Shown piece by piece: positions 53,539 through 63,096 of a DNA stretch of 64,000 bases. Location of the stretch: assembly GCA_965243325.1 (NCBI GenBank), contig CBDEUQ010000003.1, positions 1,116,001 to 1,180,000 on the forward strand, written 5' to 3'. Under the pieces are notes generated by a model that was not told where the DNA came from, ran no database searches, and was given only the letters and a program-made list of their open reading frames with translations. The stretch comes from JANQOH01 sp965243325 (lineage in GTDB: Bacteria; Pseudomonadota; Alphaproteobacteria; UBA7887). The translations under genes and the position numbers were made by a program. Numbering within the stretch: position 1 is the stretch's first letter; the number at the start of each line of letters is the position of its first letter.

Positions 53539-54012
53539 TCACCGCGCCTCCGGTTCGGCGGCGGCGATGCCGATCTGGACGATGCGGGGCCGATCGATCC
53601 CCGCCACGCCGACGTATCGGAAGACCTTGCCGTCGAATTCGCGCTCCCGCGCTCCCTGAATCACGACCGACTTCGAACCGTCGAGGAGCGCGGCGAAGGG
53701 TGCGGCCTGCGTGCCCGCTTCCGCGTCGGTCGGGAAGGCAAAGTCAATGCCGGTGTTGGTGAAGACGACGCGCCCCTCCTCGTCGCTGACCCAGAATTCA
53801 TCGATGGCCGAACGCTCCGCGATGTCCGACAGCACGGCGTTGATTTCGTCGCGGCCCATGCCCGCCTTCAGCGCGGCGGCGATGAAATGCGCCGTCAGCA
53901 TCGCCTCGGCCACCATGTGGCCCGAATGCACGTCCTCCGGGGACGAGTCCGCCGCAGCCTGCCCGCCGCCCAGCAGAGCCAGCAAACACGCGAGTCCAAC
54001 GAGTTTCTTCAT
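53539..54012 (-). CDS. Secreted cache-like protein
   Basis: 157 residues from ATG 54012 with AAGGAG upstream. The signal peptide MKKLVGLACLLALLGGGQA is cleaved near AAA-DSS. The mature domain has a helix (MVAEAMLTAHFIAAALKAG), then strands IDEFWVSDEEGRVVFTNTG and KVFRYVGVAGID. This order resembles a small extracellular PAS/Cache sensor domain without any signalling partner domain. It may bind a small ligand in the periplasm. The function is not known. Confidence 0.65.
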   Translation of the reverse strand: MKKLVGLACLLALLGGGQAAADSSPEDVHSGHMVAEAMLTAHFIAAALKAGMGRDEINAVLSDIAERSAIDEFWVSDEEGRVVFTNTGIDFAFPTDAEAGTQAAPFAALLDGSKSVVIQGAREREFDGKVFRYVGVAGIDRPRIVQIGIAAAEPEAR

Positions 54013-54230
54013 GATCGGCTCCTTGGTCATGTCCGTCGCGGCGCACCGTCGGCGCGGACGCGGAACGGCAACGTGCGGCGAGGGGGTGTGGAGGGATACG
54101 AACCTTCACGGAGCGGAACGGACCGGGGATCGGCCTCCGCCCGCCGTCATCCGGCGCCTCGTCCGAGCGAGCCACGCGCCCGGCGGCAGCGTATCCCGGT
54201 CCGCGCGGCCGCGTCCAGAACGCCACGCGC

Positions 54231-55796
54231 TCAGTTGACCTGCTTGCCGCGCCCCTCCCAGTGCGGTTTGCGGAGCTCGGTCTTGAGGATCTTTCCGGCG
54301 CCGGACAGCGGCATGGGCTCGCTGCGGAAGGCGACGCTGCGCGGGCACTTGAAGCCGGCGATCCGCGCCCGGCAGTGGCGCACGATCTCCTCCTCGTCCG
54401 CCGCCTCGCCGTCCTTCAGGCGGACGACGGCGTGCACGCGCTCGCCCCACTTCTCGTCCGGCACGCCGATCACCGCACATTCGGCGACCGCCGGGTGCTC
54501 GTGCACCGCGTTCTCGACCTCGGCCGAATAGACGTTCTCGCCGCCGGAGATGATCATGTCTTTCATCCGGTCGACGACGTAGACGAAGCCGTTCTCGTCC
54601 ATCGAGCCGCCGTCGCCGGTGTGCATCCAGCCGCTCCGCAGGGCGTCGGCCGTCAGTTCGGGCTGGCGCCAGTAGCCGGCCATGACGTTGGCGCCGCGGA
54701 CGGCGATTTCGCCGACCGTGCCCCGCGGCGTCTCGCGGCCGTCCTCGTCGACGACGCGAATCTCGACGCCGGCGACCGCCTGGCCGACCGAGCGGAACAT
54801 GTGGGCGTCGGGGCCTTCGACGACGTGGTACTCCGGTCCGCACACGGTCACCAGCGGCGCGCACTCGGTCTGTCCGTAGGCGTGGCTGAAGGCACAGTCC
54901 GGCAGTACCTCCATCGCCTTGACGATCACCGCCTCCGGCATCGGCGAGGCGCCGTACGTGACATGCCGCAGGCTCGACAGGTCGTGCTTGCCGACATCGG
55001 GGTGGTTCACCAGCATGTTGCACATGGTCGGCACGAGAAGCTGATCGGTAATGCCGTGGCGCGCCGTGGCCTCCATGACCAGCACAGGATCGAACGCCGG
55101 GATGAAGTAGTGGCTGCCGGCTATCTGGGTGATGCCGAACACCGCGGAGCAGTCGGCGATATGGAACATCGGCGCCGCGTGCAGCCACCGCGCATCGGTC
55201 GAGAGGCGCAGTGCCGACAGCGTGTTGAAGGCGTTGAAGACAAGGTTGCGGTGGCTCAGCATGACCCCCTTCGAGCGTCCGGTGGTCCCGCCCGTGTAGA
55301 AGAGGCCCGCCAGGTCCTCGTAGCCGCGTCCCGCGTCATCCACGGGCGCGGCGCCGGCAACCAGCTCGTCGTGCGAGCGCATGCCCTCGGGCGGGGCGCC
55401 CGTCCCCATCCACACGAGGTGGTCCACGGACGGAATCGCGCCTTCGTCCGCCAGCCGCTGGGCGACCGGCGCGAAGGTGTCGTCGCAGAACAGCACTTTC
55501 GCCTCGCTGTCGCTGATCCAGTAGGCGATCTCGGCCGCGGCGAGGCGGGTGTTCACGGGCACGAAAACCCCGCCGGCCCACACCGTTCCGTAGATGGCCT
55601 CGTAGTAGCGGTCGCCGTTGAGGGCAAGGATGGCGGCGCGTTCGCCCCCGGCGACGCCGAGGTCGCGCAGCGCGCCGGCGAGCCGGGCGACCCGCCCGGC
55701 GCACTCGCGCCACGTGCGCATGCGCTCGCCGTCGCACGTGGCCAGCGTGTCGCCGCGAACCTGCGCAGCGCGCTTGATCGCCTGGGTCAGATACAT
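54231..55796 (-). CDS. Acyl-CoA synthetase (AMP-forming)
   Basis: 521 residues from ATG 55796 with AGGGA upstream. Core motifs: LAGLFYTGGTTGRSKGVMLSHRNL (ATP loop), HAYGQTECAPLV, GWMHTGDGGSMDENGFVYVVDRMKDMIISGGENVYSAEVE and the C-terminal Lys in PLSGAGKILKTELRK. It activates a carboxylic acid, probably medium or long chain, to its CoA ester. It is divergent from the enoyl-CoA hydratase gene; the two likely act in one acyl-CoA route. Confidence 0.94.
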   Translation of the reverse strand: MYLTQAIKRAAQVRGDTLATCDGERMRTWRECAGRVARLAGALRDLGVAGGERAAILALNGDRYYEAIYGTVWAGGVFVPVNTRLAAAEIAYWISDSEAKVLFCDDTFAPVAQRLADEGAIPSVDHLVWMGTGAPPEGMRSHDELVAGAAPVDDAGRGYEDLAGLFYTGGTTGRSKGVMLSHRNLVFNAFNTLSALRLSTDARWLHAAPMFHIADCSAVFGITQIAGSHYFIPAFDPVLVMEATARHGITDQLLVPTMCNMLVNHPDVGKHDLSSLRHVTYGASPMPEAVIVKAMEVLPDCAFSHAYGQTECAPLVTVCGPEYHVVEGPDAHMFRSVGQAVAGVEIRVVDEDGRETPRGTVGEIAVRGANVMAGYWRQPELTADALRSGWMHTGDGGSMDENGFVYVVDRMKDMIISGGENVYSAEVENAVHEHPAVAECAVIGVPDEKWGERVHAVVRLKDGEAADEEEIVRHCRARIAGFKCPRSVAFRSEPMPLSGAGKILKTELRKPHWEGRGKQVN

Positions 55797-55875
55797 CTCG
55801 TCTTCCCTCGCGCTCGTTCGACCGGTTGTGTCATACCCTGGCTGTCCGGGCCAGACACGGGAGAGGGAGGCAGGC

Positions 55876-56718
55876 ATGGATACGGGAACGTTCCGCGGCT
55901 TCGCCGTTCACGTCGAGGAGCCGGGCGTGGCGTGGATCACGTTCAACGCGCCCGAGCGCCTGAACGGCGTGGCGTCGGCGATGAAGCGCGACCTGATCGA
56001 GACGGTGACGCAGATCCAGATGGACGACGCGGTGCGCGTGGCCGTGTTCATCGGCGAGGGGCGCGCGTTCTCCGCCGGCGACGACCTCAAGGGGTATCGG
56101 ACCGCCTACGCCGACGATCCCGGTCTCGTGCCGCCGCTGCCGCCGGGGCACGACAGCGCCATCGGCACCTACGACGGCCTGCGCACGGTCTCGCAATCGC
56201 TCAACCGGGCCATCCGCGACCTCGACAAGCTGACGGTCGCGGCGATCAACGGGATTGCCATCCAGACGGGGTTCTCGCTGGCGCTGGCCTGCGACTTCCG
56301 CATCGCCGCCGCCTCGGCGCGCCTCGGCAGCGCCACCCTGCGGTTCGCGCTGTTGCCCGACGAAGGCGGGCACTTCCTGCTGGTGCAGCACCTGGGCCTG
56401 GCGCGCGCCATGGATTTCCTCATGCGCAAGCGCATCGTCGACGCGCGCGAGGCGCACGCCCTCGGGCTCGTGCACGAGGTGGTCGCGGACGACGGTCTGC
56501 GCCCTGCCGCGGCGGCGCTGGCGACGGAGCTGGCCGAGGGGCCGCAGACGGCGATGCGCCTGCTCAAGCGCTCGCTCTGCATTGCCGCGGAGACCGGCTT
56601 CGCGCAGGCGCTCGACGACATCGCCGCGCGCACGGCGGTGGTCGATCACCACCCCGACGCCGCCGAGGGCGTCGCCGCATTCAAGGAGAAGCGGCCACCG
56701 AGTTTCAACCGCCGGTAG
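55876..56718 (+). CDS. Enoyl-CoA hydratase/isomerase family protein
   Basis: 280 residues from ATG 55876 with GGGAGG upstream. Crotonase motifs: GRAFSAGDDLKGYR (first oxyanion loop), AAINGIAIQTGFSLALACDFRIAA, and RFALLPDEGGHFLLVQHLG. The second oxyanion Gly is kept. One expected catalytic Glu of hydratases seems replaced (IAIQTGF), so another crotonase reaction is possible. It runs into the convergent hydrolase gene with a 14-base overlap. Confidence 0.9.
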   Translation: MDTGTFRGFAVHVEEPGVAWITFNAPERLNGVASAMKRDLIETVTQIQMDDAVRVAVFIGEGRAFSAGDDLKGYRTAYADDPGLVPPLPPGHDSAIGTYDGLRTVSQSLNRAIRDLDKLTVAAINGIAIQTGFSLALACDFRIAAASARLGSATLRFALLPDEGGHFLLVQHLGLARAMDFLMRKRIVDAREAHALGLVHEVVADDGLRPAAAALATELAEGPQTAMRLLKRSLCIAAETGFAQALDDIAARTAVVDHHPDAAEGVAAFKEKRPPSFNRR

Positions 56719-57589
56719 CGCCGTCGCCGGCGAAGAACGCGAGCAGACTGCGGGCGAGCTCGGCCGGCTTTTCCTCGGGAATGAAGTGGCCGGAGCCGGC
56801 GACGACGCCGCCCCGCACGTCGCGGGCGACGCGGCGCATCGATTCGAGCACGAGCTCGCGGCGTCCGAAACTCTCGCCGCCGCCGAGCGCCAGCACCGGC
56901 ATGGCGAGTTTGCCGGCGGCGATCGCGCGCGCGTTGTCGGCAGCCGTGCGCGGGGTGGCGCGGTAGTACGCGAGGGCGGCACGCATGGCGCCGGGCTCGG
57001 CATAGGCGCGCGCGTACTCTTCGATCGCGGCAGCGTCGATGGCGCCGGGATAGGCGGCGAAATGGTCGAGGAACCAGCGCACGTAGAGGCGCTCGCGCCC
57101 GGCGATCAGCGCTTCCGGCAGGTCGGGCGTGCGGTGGAAGGCGTGGTGCCAGCGCCCCTGCGAGGTGGCGAAGACGTCGCTGCCGTCGCCCGGAACCGTG
57201 GCGTCCAGCACCGCAAGCCTGCGCACGGCGCCGGGGCGCGCGGCGGCGAGCGCGAACGCGACCGGTCCGCCCCAGTCGTGCCCGACGAGCAGAAACCGCC
57301 GGTGACCGAGCGTGCCGTGCATCAGCTCCCACACGTCCTCGGCGACGCGGGCCGCGTGGTAGCCGCCGGCGGGACGCGACGAGGCGCCGAGGCCGCGCAG
57401 GTCGGGCGCGACGACGCGGTAGTGCGCCGCGAGCGCCGGGATCACCGCGCGCCACGCGTACCACGTCTGCGGGAAGCCGTGCAGCAGCGCCACCGGCTCG
57501 CCGGCACCGGCGGCGACGTAGTGCATGGTGACCTCGGACAGGCGCGCGTGGCCGTGCACGGGCTCCGGCGTTGCGGGGGCATCGCTCAT
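56705..57589 (-). CDS. Alpha/beta hydrolase (epoxide hydrolase/haloacetate dehalogenase-like)
   Basis: 294 residues from ATG 57589. HGFPQTWYAWRAVIPAL is the oxyanion loop (HGFPxxW). The nucleophile elbow is VGHDWGGPVAF (Asp), with a second acid and the terminal His in GSGHFIPEEKPAEL. Asp as nucleophile indicates epoxide hydrolysis or dehalogenation, not simple esterase work. The frame extends upstream, but only ATG 57589 gives a normal N-terminus. Confidence 0.9.
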   Translation of the reverse strand: MSDAPATPEPVHGHARLSEVTMHYVAAGAGEPVALLHGFPQTWYAWRAVIPALAAHYRVVAPDLRGLGASSRPAGGYHAARVAEDVWELMHGTLGHRRFLLVGHDWGGPVAFALAAARPGAVRRLAVLDATVPGDGSDVFATSQGRWHHAFHRTPDLPEALIAGRERLYVRWFLDHFAAYPGAIDAAAIEEYARAYAEPGAMRAALAYYRATPRTAADNARAIAAGKLAMPVLALGGGESFGRRELVLESMRRVARDVRGGVVAGSGHFIPEEKPAELARSLLAFFAGDGATGG

Positions 57590-57634
57590 GCGGCGATAGT
57601 ACGCGCGCACTTCTGCGGCGGGAAGGAGACGGCA

Positions 57635-58435
57635 ATGGCGGACGGGGCTAAGCTTCAGGATCGCGTCGCCCTGGTGTTCGGCGCCGGCTCGTCCGGGCCG
57701 GGCTGGGGCAACGGCAAGGCGTCCGCGGTGAGCTATGCGCGCCACGGCGCCCGCGTCGTCTGCGCGGACATCGATCCCGGCGCCGCCGAGGAGACCCGCG
57801 AGGTCATCGCCGGCGAGGGCGGCCTCGCCCGCGCCGTCCGCTGCGACGTGACCGCCGACGACAGCGTCGCCGCGGCCGTCGCCGCGGCCATGGCGGCGTG
57901 GGGCCGCATCGACATCCTGCACAACAACGTCGGCCACGCGGCGATGGGCGGCCCGGTCGAGCTCGACGAAGCGGCGTGGAAGCGCGAGATCGATCTCAAC
58001 CTGCACGGGGTCTATCTCGCGTGCCGGCACGTCGTCCCGATCATGCTCGACCGGGGCAGGGGCGCCATCGTCAACATCTCGTCGATCGCCGCGCTGCGCT
58101 ACACGGGCTACGACTATGCGAGCTATTACGCGGCCAAGGGGGCGGTCAACCAGCTCACCGTCGGCCTTGCGCTGCGCTACGCGCGCGAGGGAATCCGCGT
58201 CAACGCGATCTGCCCCGGGCTGATGGACACGCCGATGGTGCGGGGCCAGATCGCCGGCGCGTACGAGGACATCGAGGCGATGACGCGCGCCCGCCACGCG
58301 GCATCGCCGACCGGGCGCATGGGTACCGCATGGGACGTGGCCAACGCGGCGGTGTTCCTCGCCAGCGACGAAGCGTCGTACATCAACGCCGTGTGCCTGC
58401 CCGTCGACGGCGGTCTCTTCGCCCGCGCCGCGTGA
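57635..58435 (+). CDS. Short-chain dehydrogenase/reductase
   Basis: 266 residues, ATG 57635 with GGAAGGAG upstream. Cofactor loop VALVFGAGSSGPGWGNGKASAV (longer than the usual TGxxxGIG), HNNVGHAAMG (NNAG box with Val), catalytic Ser in VNISSIAAL and YYAAKG for Tyr and Lys. The end is CLPVDGGLFARAA. It is divergent from the alpha/beta hydrolase. The substrate is unknown. Confidence 0.92.
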   Translation: MADGAKLQDRVALVFGAGSSGPGWGNGKASAVSYARHGARVVCADIDPGAAEETREVIAGEGGLARAVRCDVTADDSVAAAVAAAMAAWGRIDILHNNVGHAAMGGPVELDEAAWKREIDLNLHGVYLACRHVVPIMLDRGRGAIVNISSIAALRYTGYDYASYYAAKGAVNQLTVGLALRYAREGIRVNAICPGLMDTPMVRGQIAGAYEDIEAMTRARHAASPTGRMGTAWDVANAAVFLASDEASYINAVCLPVDGGLFARAA

Positions 58436-58531
58436 GGCGGGCGGCCGTGCGGGCACCGAGGTCCCGGCACCTACGCAGAGACCTCGCCGCCCTTGCGCGC
58501 CGCCATGCCGGCGCCTAGTGTGCGCCGGCGC

Positions 58532-58604
58532 GCCGCCTTAGCTCAGTTGGTAGAGCATCGCATTCGTAATGCGAGGGTCGCAAGTTCGAGTCTTGCAGGC
58601 GGCA
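58532..58604 (+). tRNA. tRNA-Thr (CGU anticodon)
   Basis: Acceptor GCCGCCT pairs with AGGCGGC (58597-58603), and CCA is encoded at 58605-58607. The anticodon stem CGCAT/ATGCG encloses TTCGTAA, giving CGT at 58565-58567. D-loop AGCTCAGTTGGTAGAGC and T-loop GTTCGAGTC are normal. It reads ACG codons, frequent in this GC-rich genome. Confidence 0.97.
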
Positions 58605-58620
58605 CCAGCCGTCCGCGCGC

Positions 58621-59178
58621 TCAATCGTCGCGGTAGGTCTTCTCCAGGCGCTCGTGGCGCTCCTGAGCGTCGATCGACAGCGTGGCGATCGGCCGCGCTT
58701 CGAGCCGCCGCAGGCCGATCGGCTCGCCCGTCTCCTCGCAATAGCCGTAGCTGCCGTCCTCGATGCGCTGCAGCGCCGCATCGATCTTGCCCAGCAGCTT
58801 GCGTGCGCGGTCCCGCGTCCTGAGCTCGATCAGGCGCTCGCTCTCGGCCGAGGCGCGGTCGGCGATGTCCGCCTCCGGCACGCTGTTCTCCTGCAGGTGG
58901 GCGATGGTCTCGCGCGACTCGGCGAGAATCTCGCGCCGCCAGCACATGAGCTTCAGGCGGAAATATTCGCGCTGGCGGGGCCCCATGAAGGGTTCGTCTT
59001 CCGCCGGGCGGTAGTCCTTCGGCAGCTTGACCGGGGCGGAACGCCGCGGCGTCCGCGCTCCCGCACGTCCGCGCCGCGGCCGCGACTTTCCATCCGCCGC
59101 CCTGGCTTTGCGGGCGCGCCCCGCCGACGCGCCCGCGCCCCCGCCGGGCGCTTCGGTACCCGTCCCTTCGGCCGCCAT
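58621..59178 (-). CDS. dksA: RNA polymerase-binding transcription factor DksA
   Basis: 185 residues from ATG 59178 with GAGGAG upstream. After a ~50-residue Ala/Arg/Pro-rich head, the coiled coil starts at GPRQREYFRLKLMCWRREIL. The C-terminal YGYCEETGEPIGLRRLEARPIATLSIDAQERHE keeps one of four zinc-finger Cys, as in most alphaproteobacterial DksA. It binds the secondary channel of RNA polymerase with ppGpp. The long head is unusual (typical length about 140). Confidence 0.93.
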   Translation of the reverse strand: MAAEGTGTEAPGGGAGASAGRARKARAADGKSRPRRGRAGARTPRRSAPVKLPKDYRPAEDEPFMGPRQREYFRLKLMCWRREILAESRETIAHLQENSVPEADIADRASAESERLIELRTRDRARKLLGKIDAALQRIEDGSYGYCEETGEPIGLRRLEARPIATLSIDAQERHERLEKTYRDD

Positions 59179-59274
59179 GCGAACTCCTCTTCCCTGGTCG
59201 CGCTTCGATCGGGGGCGTTCGGCGCGCCGGAGTATATGAATCCGCCGTGGCCGCCGCAACGAGAGGCCGCGCCG

Positions 59275-60159
59275 TCACCCCGGCAGCGGTGCGCACACCG
59301 CGTCGTAGTCGTGGCGCCGCGACACGAGCCCGGCGTGGAGAAATACGTCCTCCGCCGACTCGTAGGCCGTGCGCGTGATGTCGACCCCGGGAGTCCAGCA
59401 GCCGAGGCCGCGGTACGCCTCGATGGTCGCGCGCAGGACCGCGGGGTCGATCCCGTCGAAGCAGGGTGCAACCGCAGCCGCCACCTCGGGTGCCGGCGCG
59501 TCGATGACGAAGACGCGGGCCTTGCGGTAGGCGCGCATGAAGGCGGCGGCCTCGGCGCTCGCCAGCCACTCCGGCGTCGCCGCCAGGCTGGAGAACGCGC
59601 AGGCGCCGACCGCGCGTCCGACCGCGGCGACCACGTGGCCGGCGCTGTCCGCCGCAAGCTGCTGCGGCGCCGGGCCCTGCAGATGCACGTAGTCGCCCTC
59701 GCCGCTGCGGAACGCCTGCTCCATGCGGTCCGGGCCGCCGGCGTCGACCACCTCGATCGCCGCATAGTCGACGCCCGCACGGTGGCAGGCGTAGCGAAAC
59801 ATCGCCATGGGCTGGCCGCCATGGTCCACGAGCACTCTCCGGCCGGCGAGATGTCTCCAGGAGAATCCGGGCTCCGCGGCACGGCCGACGAGAAAGAACC
59901 CGTCGGTGTCGTTGATGCGGGCGAAGTGGCGGATCGCCGGCGTCTCGCCGCGTTCGAGCGTCATAAACCCTTGCGAGACCGCCGATTGCGCCACGTGTGC
60001 CTCGCCGCCGGCGAGCATCGCCGCCGCCGTGCGCCCGGCGGGCAGCGTCGCGTGGCTGGCCTCGAGCCCCTCGTCGGCGAGGAACGGTCGGGCGAAGGTG
60101 GCGATCAACGGCGAATAGAACGCCGAGAAACGGCTGAAGAGGATATGGATCGCGGTCAT
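59275..60159 (-). CDS. NMT1/THI5-like substrate-binding-fold protein, no signal peptide
   Basis: 294 residues. The fold is that of ABC-type binding proteins for thiamin precursors, nitrate or sulfonates: HILFSRFSAFYSPLIATFARPF, AAAMLAGGEAHVAQSAVSQGF, ACHRAGVDYAAIEVV. No signal peptide or lipobox is seen and no permease or ATPase is near. It may act in the cytosol as a binding protein or enzyme, or its start may lie elsewhere. It is divergent from the amidohydrolase gene. Confidence 0.7.
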   Translation of the reverse strand: MTAIHILFSRFSAFYSPLIATFARPFLADEGLEASHATLPAGRTAAAMLAGGEAHVAQSAVSQGFMTLERGETPAIRHFARINDTDGFFLVGRAAEPGFSWRHLAGRRVLVDHGGQPMAMFRYACHRAGVDYAAIEVVDAGGPDRMEQAFRSGEGDYVHLQGPAPQQLAADSAGHVVAAVGRAVGACAFSSLAATPEWLASAEAAAFMRAYRKARVFVIDAPAPEVAAAVAPCFDGIDPAVLRATIEAYRGLGCWTPGVDITRTAYESAEDVFLHAGLVSRRHDYDAVCAPLPG

Positions 60160-60269
60160 GTCAGCTCCGTGAAGTCGGCCCGGTGATGCAACGCCCCGGC
60201 GGGGCGGCGAGAGAAGACGCTGGCGCGCCGCAGCCGCGGGGCATAGAACGACGGACGAGGGAGGCGGCG

Positions 60270-61436
60270 GTGCGCCGGGATGCCATGAAATACGACGTGA
60301 TATCGGCTGATTGCCACATCGATCTGATCTGGTTGCCGCCGGATCTGTTTACCGCCAACGCGCCGACGGCATTCAGGGAGCGCATGCCCTACGTGACCGA
60401 GGGCGAGAAGGGGCCGGTCTGGGTAAGCCGCAACGGCGCCTACTTCGGCCTGCAGAACGGCATGGGCTCCGCCGGCCGCGAGTACGTGCCGGGCCAGATC
60501 CACCGTTCCGATCGCATGGCCGAGACCGGGCTTTACGAGGATGGCCGCAAGGGTATCCGCCGTCTGACCGACCCCGATCTCAGGCTTGCCGACCAGGATC
60601 GCGACGGTGTCCAGGGGGAGGTGCTCTACGGCATTCTCGGCGCCGCCCAGCGACTCGGCGATCCAGCGGCGGCGACCGTCATGATGGGCATCTACAACCG
60701 TTGGCTGGGCGAGTTCTGCGGCACCCACCCCGCGCGCTACGCCGGCATCGCGGCGATCCCGAGCCACGACGTGGCAGCGGCGGTGCGCGAGGTCGAGCGC
60801 ATCGGCGCGGAAGGCGCCCTGAGCGGCTTCGAAGTGCCGCTCACCCGCGACATGGAACCGCTCTACGATCCGCAATGGGAGCCATTGTGGGCCGCGGTCG
60901 AGGCGACCGGACTGCCGATCCACTTCCATACCATCGGCGGCGCGCCGCCGAATCTCGACGGCCTGCCGCGCCTGCGCCAGCGCCAGGCCTGGGCCGTGTT
61001 CATCACCGGCTTTCAGCTCGGCATGTCGCGCTTCCTGATGGAAGTCATCTTCGGCGGCATCCTCGAACGCCATCCGTCGCTCACCGTCGTGATCGGCGAA
61101 AGCGGCATCGGCTGGATCCCCTACATCCTGGAGCACATGGACCTCGAATGGGAGGACCAGTTTCGCGACCTGACGCTGACCATGAAGCCGTCGCGCTACT
61201 GGCACCGGCAGTGCCGCGCGACCTACCAGTCGGATCCCGTGGGGATCAAGCTGATCGACGATCTCGGCGAGGACAACGTGATGTGGGGCTCCGACTTCCC
61301 GCATCCCGACGGCGTCTGGCCCGACAGCCGCGAATTCATCGCCCGGGAACTCGGCCATCTTCCCGCCGCCCGGCGACGCAAGGTGGTGTGCGAAAACGCG
61401 GCGCGGCTCTACGGCTTTCCGATCGACGACGACTGA
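60270..61436 (+). CDS. Amidohydrolase-2 family (decarboxylase-like) protein
   Basis: 388 residues from GTG 60270, chosen because GAGGGAGG lies five bases upstream; ATG 60285 is too far from it. Metal ligands of the ACMSD-like branch: ISADCHIDL (shifted HxH-like), PIHFHTIGG, and WGSDFPHPDGVWPDSREF. The typical reaction is a metal-dependent decarboxylation or hydrolysis of an aromatic or cyclic acid. Fourteen bases separate it from the LLM oxidoreductase gene, so the two probably belong to one degradation route. Confidence 0.85.
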   Translation: MRRDAMKYDVISADCHIDLIWLPPDLFTANAPTAFRERMPYVTEGEKGPVWVSRNGAYFGLQNGMGSAGREYVPGQIHRSDRMAETGLYEDGRKGIRRLTDPDLRLADQDRDGVQGEVLYGILGAAQRLGDPAAATVMMGIYNRWLGEFCGTHPARYAGIAAIPSHDVAAAVREVERIGAEGALSGFEVPLTRDMEPLYDPQWEPLWAAVEATGLPIHFHTIGGAPPNLDGLPRLRQRQAWAVFITGFQLGMSRFLMEVIFGGILERHPSLTVVIGESGIGWIPYILEHMDLEWEDQFRDLTLTMKPSRYWHRQCRATYQSDPVGIKLIDDLGEDNVMWGSDFPHPDGVWPDSREFIARELGHLPAARRRKVVCENAARLYGFPIDDD

Positions 61437-61450
61437 CGGAAGGGAACGTC

Positions 61451-62485
61451 ATGAAACTTGGACTTCTCCTGGGTCTCGCGTCCGCAAACTTCGAGATCGA
61501 CATCGCGGCGATCCGCGACGCCGAGGCGCTCGGCTACGATTCGGTGTGGAGCAGCGAGGCCTACGGCTCCGACGCGGTGAGCCCGGCCGCGTGGGTGCTG
61601 GCGCAGACGTCGACGATCCGCGTCGGCACCGCGATCATGCAGGTTCCCGCGCGCACGCCCGCAGCGACGGCGGGAACCGCGATGACGCTGCACAAGCTGT
61701 CGGGCGGGCGCTTCCTGCTCGGGCTCGGGCCGTCGGGTCCGCAAGTCGTCGAGGGCTGGCACGGCATGCCCTACGCCGGCTCGCTGCAGCGCGTGCGCGA
61801 GTGCATCGAGATCGTACGCATGATCCTCCGGCGCGACGGACCGACGGTGTACGAGGGAGAGCACTATCGGCTGCCCTACGACGGTCCCGGCGCCACCGGC
61901 CTCGGCAAGCCGCTGAAGAGCATGATCCATGGCGATCCGGCGATGCCGATCTACACCGCGGCGATCACGCCCGCCGGGCTTCGGCTTGCCGCCGAGCTCG
62001 CCGACGGCGTGTTCCCGATCTTCATCGATCCCAGCCGGCGCGACACTCTCACCGAGTCGCTCGAGCGCGGCTTCGCCGCCGGCGGGCGCGACGCGGCCGC
62101 GTTCGACGTGGCACCCTTCGTCTGGGTCAGCATGGGCGACGACATCGACGAGTGCCGCCTGCCGGTCAAGCGCGACCTCGCGCTGTACATCGGCGGCATG
62201 GGCGCCCGGACGAAGAACTTCTACAACGACTACGCCAAGCGCCTCGGCTTCGACGCGGCGGCGGCGGACATCCAGAACCTGTTTCTCGACGGACAGCGCA
62301 ACGCCGCGGTGGCGGCGGTCCCCGACGCCCTTGTCGACGCCACCTCGCTCGTCGGACCGAAGGAGCACATCGTCGAGCAGCTCGCGGCGTGGAAGGCCGC
62401 CGGCGACCGCGGCGAAGTCGACAGCATGCTGCTCCGCGGCGCCTCGCGCGAGGCGGTGCGGGTGATCGGCGAGGCGGTGCTCTGA
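61451..62485 (+). CDS. LLM-class flavin-dependent oxidoreductase
   Basis: 344 residues, ATG 61451 with AGGGAA upstream. Luciferase-like features: KLGLLLGLASANFEIDI, DAEALGYDSVWSSEAYGSDA, IMQVPARTPAATAGTAMTLHKLSGGRFLLGLGPSGPQVVEGWHG and IYTAAITPAGLRLAAELADG. Members are FMN monooxygenases or F420-dependent dehydrogenases; cofactor use cannot be told here. It follows the amidohydrolase. Confidence 0.92.
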   Translation: MKLGLLLGLASANFEIDIAAIRDAEALGYDSVWSSEAYGSDAVSPAAWVLAQTSTIRVGTAIMQVPARTPAATAGTAMTLHKLSGGRFLLGLGPSGPQVVEGWHGMPYAGSLQRVRECIEIVRMILRRDGPTVYEGEHYRLPYDGPGATGLGKPLKSMIHGDPAMPIYTAAITPAGLRLAAELADGVFPIFIDPSRRDTLTESLERGFAAGGRDAAAFDVAPFVWVSMGDDIDECRLPVKRDLALYIGGMGARTKNFYNDYAKRLGFDAAAADIQNLFLDGQRNAAVAAVPDALVDATSLVGPKEHIVEQLAAWKAAGDRGEVDSMLLRGASREAVRVIGEAVL

Positions 62486-62577
62486 CGGACCGGCGCAGCG
62501 GTCCGCCGTTCCGCTATAGTGAGGCGCCGCGCCGAGGCGCGGATCCATCCAACAGTTTCTGACAAGGAGAGACAGAG

Positions 62578-63090
62578 ATGCGGAAATTCGGGAAATCGAT
62601 CGTTGCCGGGGCCTTCATGTCGGTGCTGGCGGCCGGCGGCGCCAGCGCCGGCGGCCACGGCGGCGATACGTCCATGTCGCTCAAGATGGCGATGGCGATG
62701 GCCGACGCGTGCGTCGCGATGGCCGAGGAACAGGGCTGGAAGATCAACGTAGCGATCGTCGACTCCGGCGCCGACCTCGTGGTCTTCCGGCGCCAGGACG
62801 GGGCCTTTCTCGGCAGCATCGAGGTGGCGCTGATGAAGGCGCGGACGTCCGCTAACTTCCCGTTTTCGACGGGCTTGATCGCCGAGCTCGTCTACGGCAA
62901 GGACGGCAATCCCGGACCGCTTCCCGGCATCGCGCACGTCCCCGGCATCACCGCCTTCGCCGGCGGGCTGCCGGTGGTCAACGCCAACGGCCAGCACCTC
63001 GGCGGCATCGGCGTGAGCGGCGCGTCGTCGAGCGACGACGAACTGTGCGCCCAGGCCGGAATCGACGCGGTGTCCTACATGCTCAAGTAG
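62578..63090 (+). CDS. Secreted GlcG/HbpS-family (heme-degrading-like) protein
   Basis: 170 residues. The signal peptide runs to ASAGGHGG. The GlcG/HbpS domain follows: LKMAMAMADACVAMAEEQGWKINVAIVDSGADLVVFRRQDGA, KARTSANF and GGLPVVNANGQHLGGIGVSGASSSDDELCAQAGI. The family binds small ligands, heme in HbpS. A strong hairpin follows the stop. Confidence 0.9.
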   Translation: MRKFGKSIVAGAFMSVLAAGGASAGGHGGDTSMSLKMAMAMADACVAMAEEQGWKINVAIVDSGADLVVFRRQDGAFLGSIEVALMKARTSANFPFSTGLIAELVYGKDGNPGPLPGIAHVPGITAFAGGLPVVNANGQHLGGIGVSGASSSDDELCAQAGIDAVSYMLK

Positions 63091-63096
63091 GCGCCC

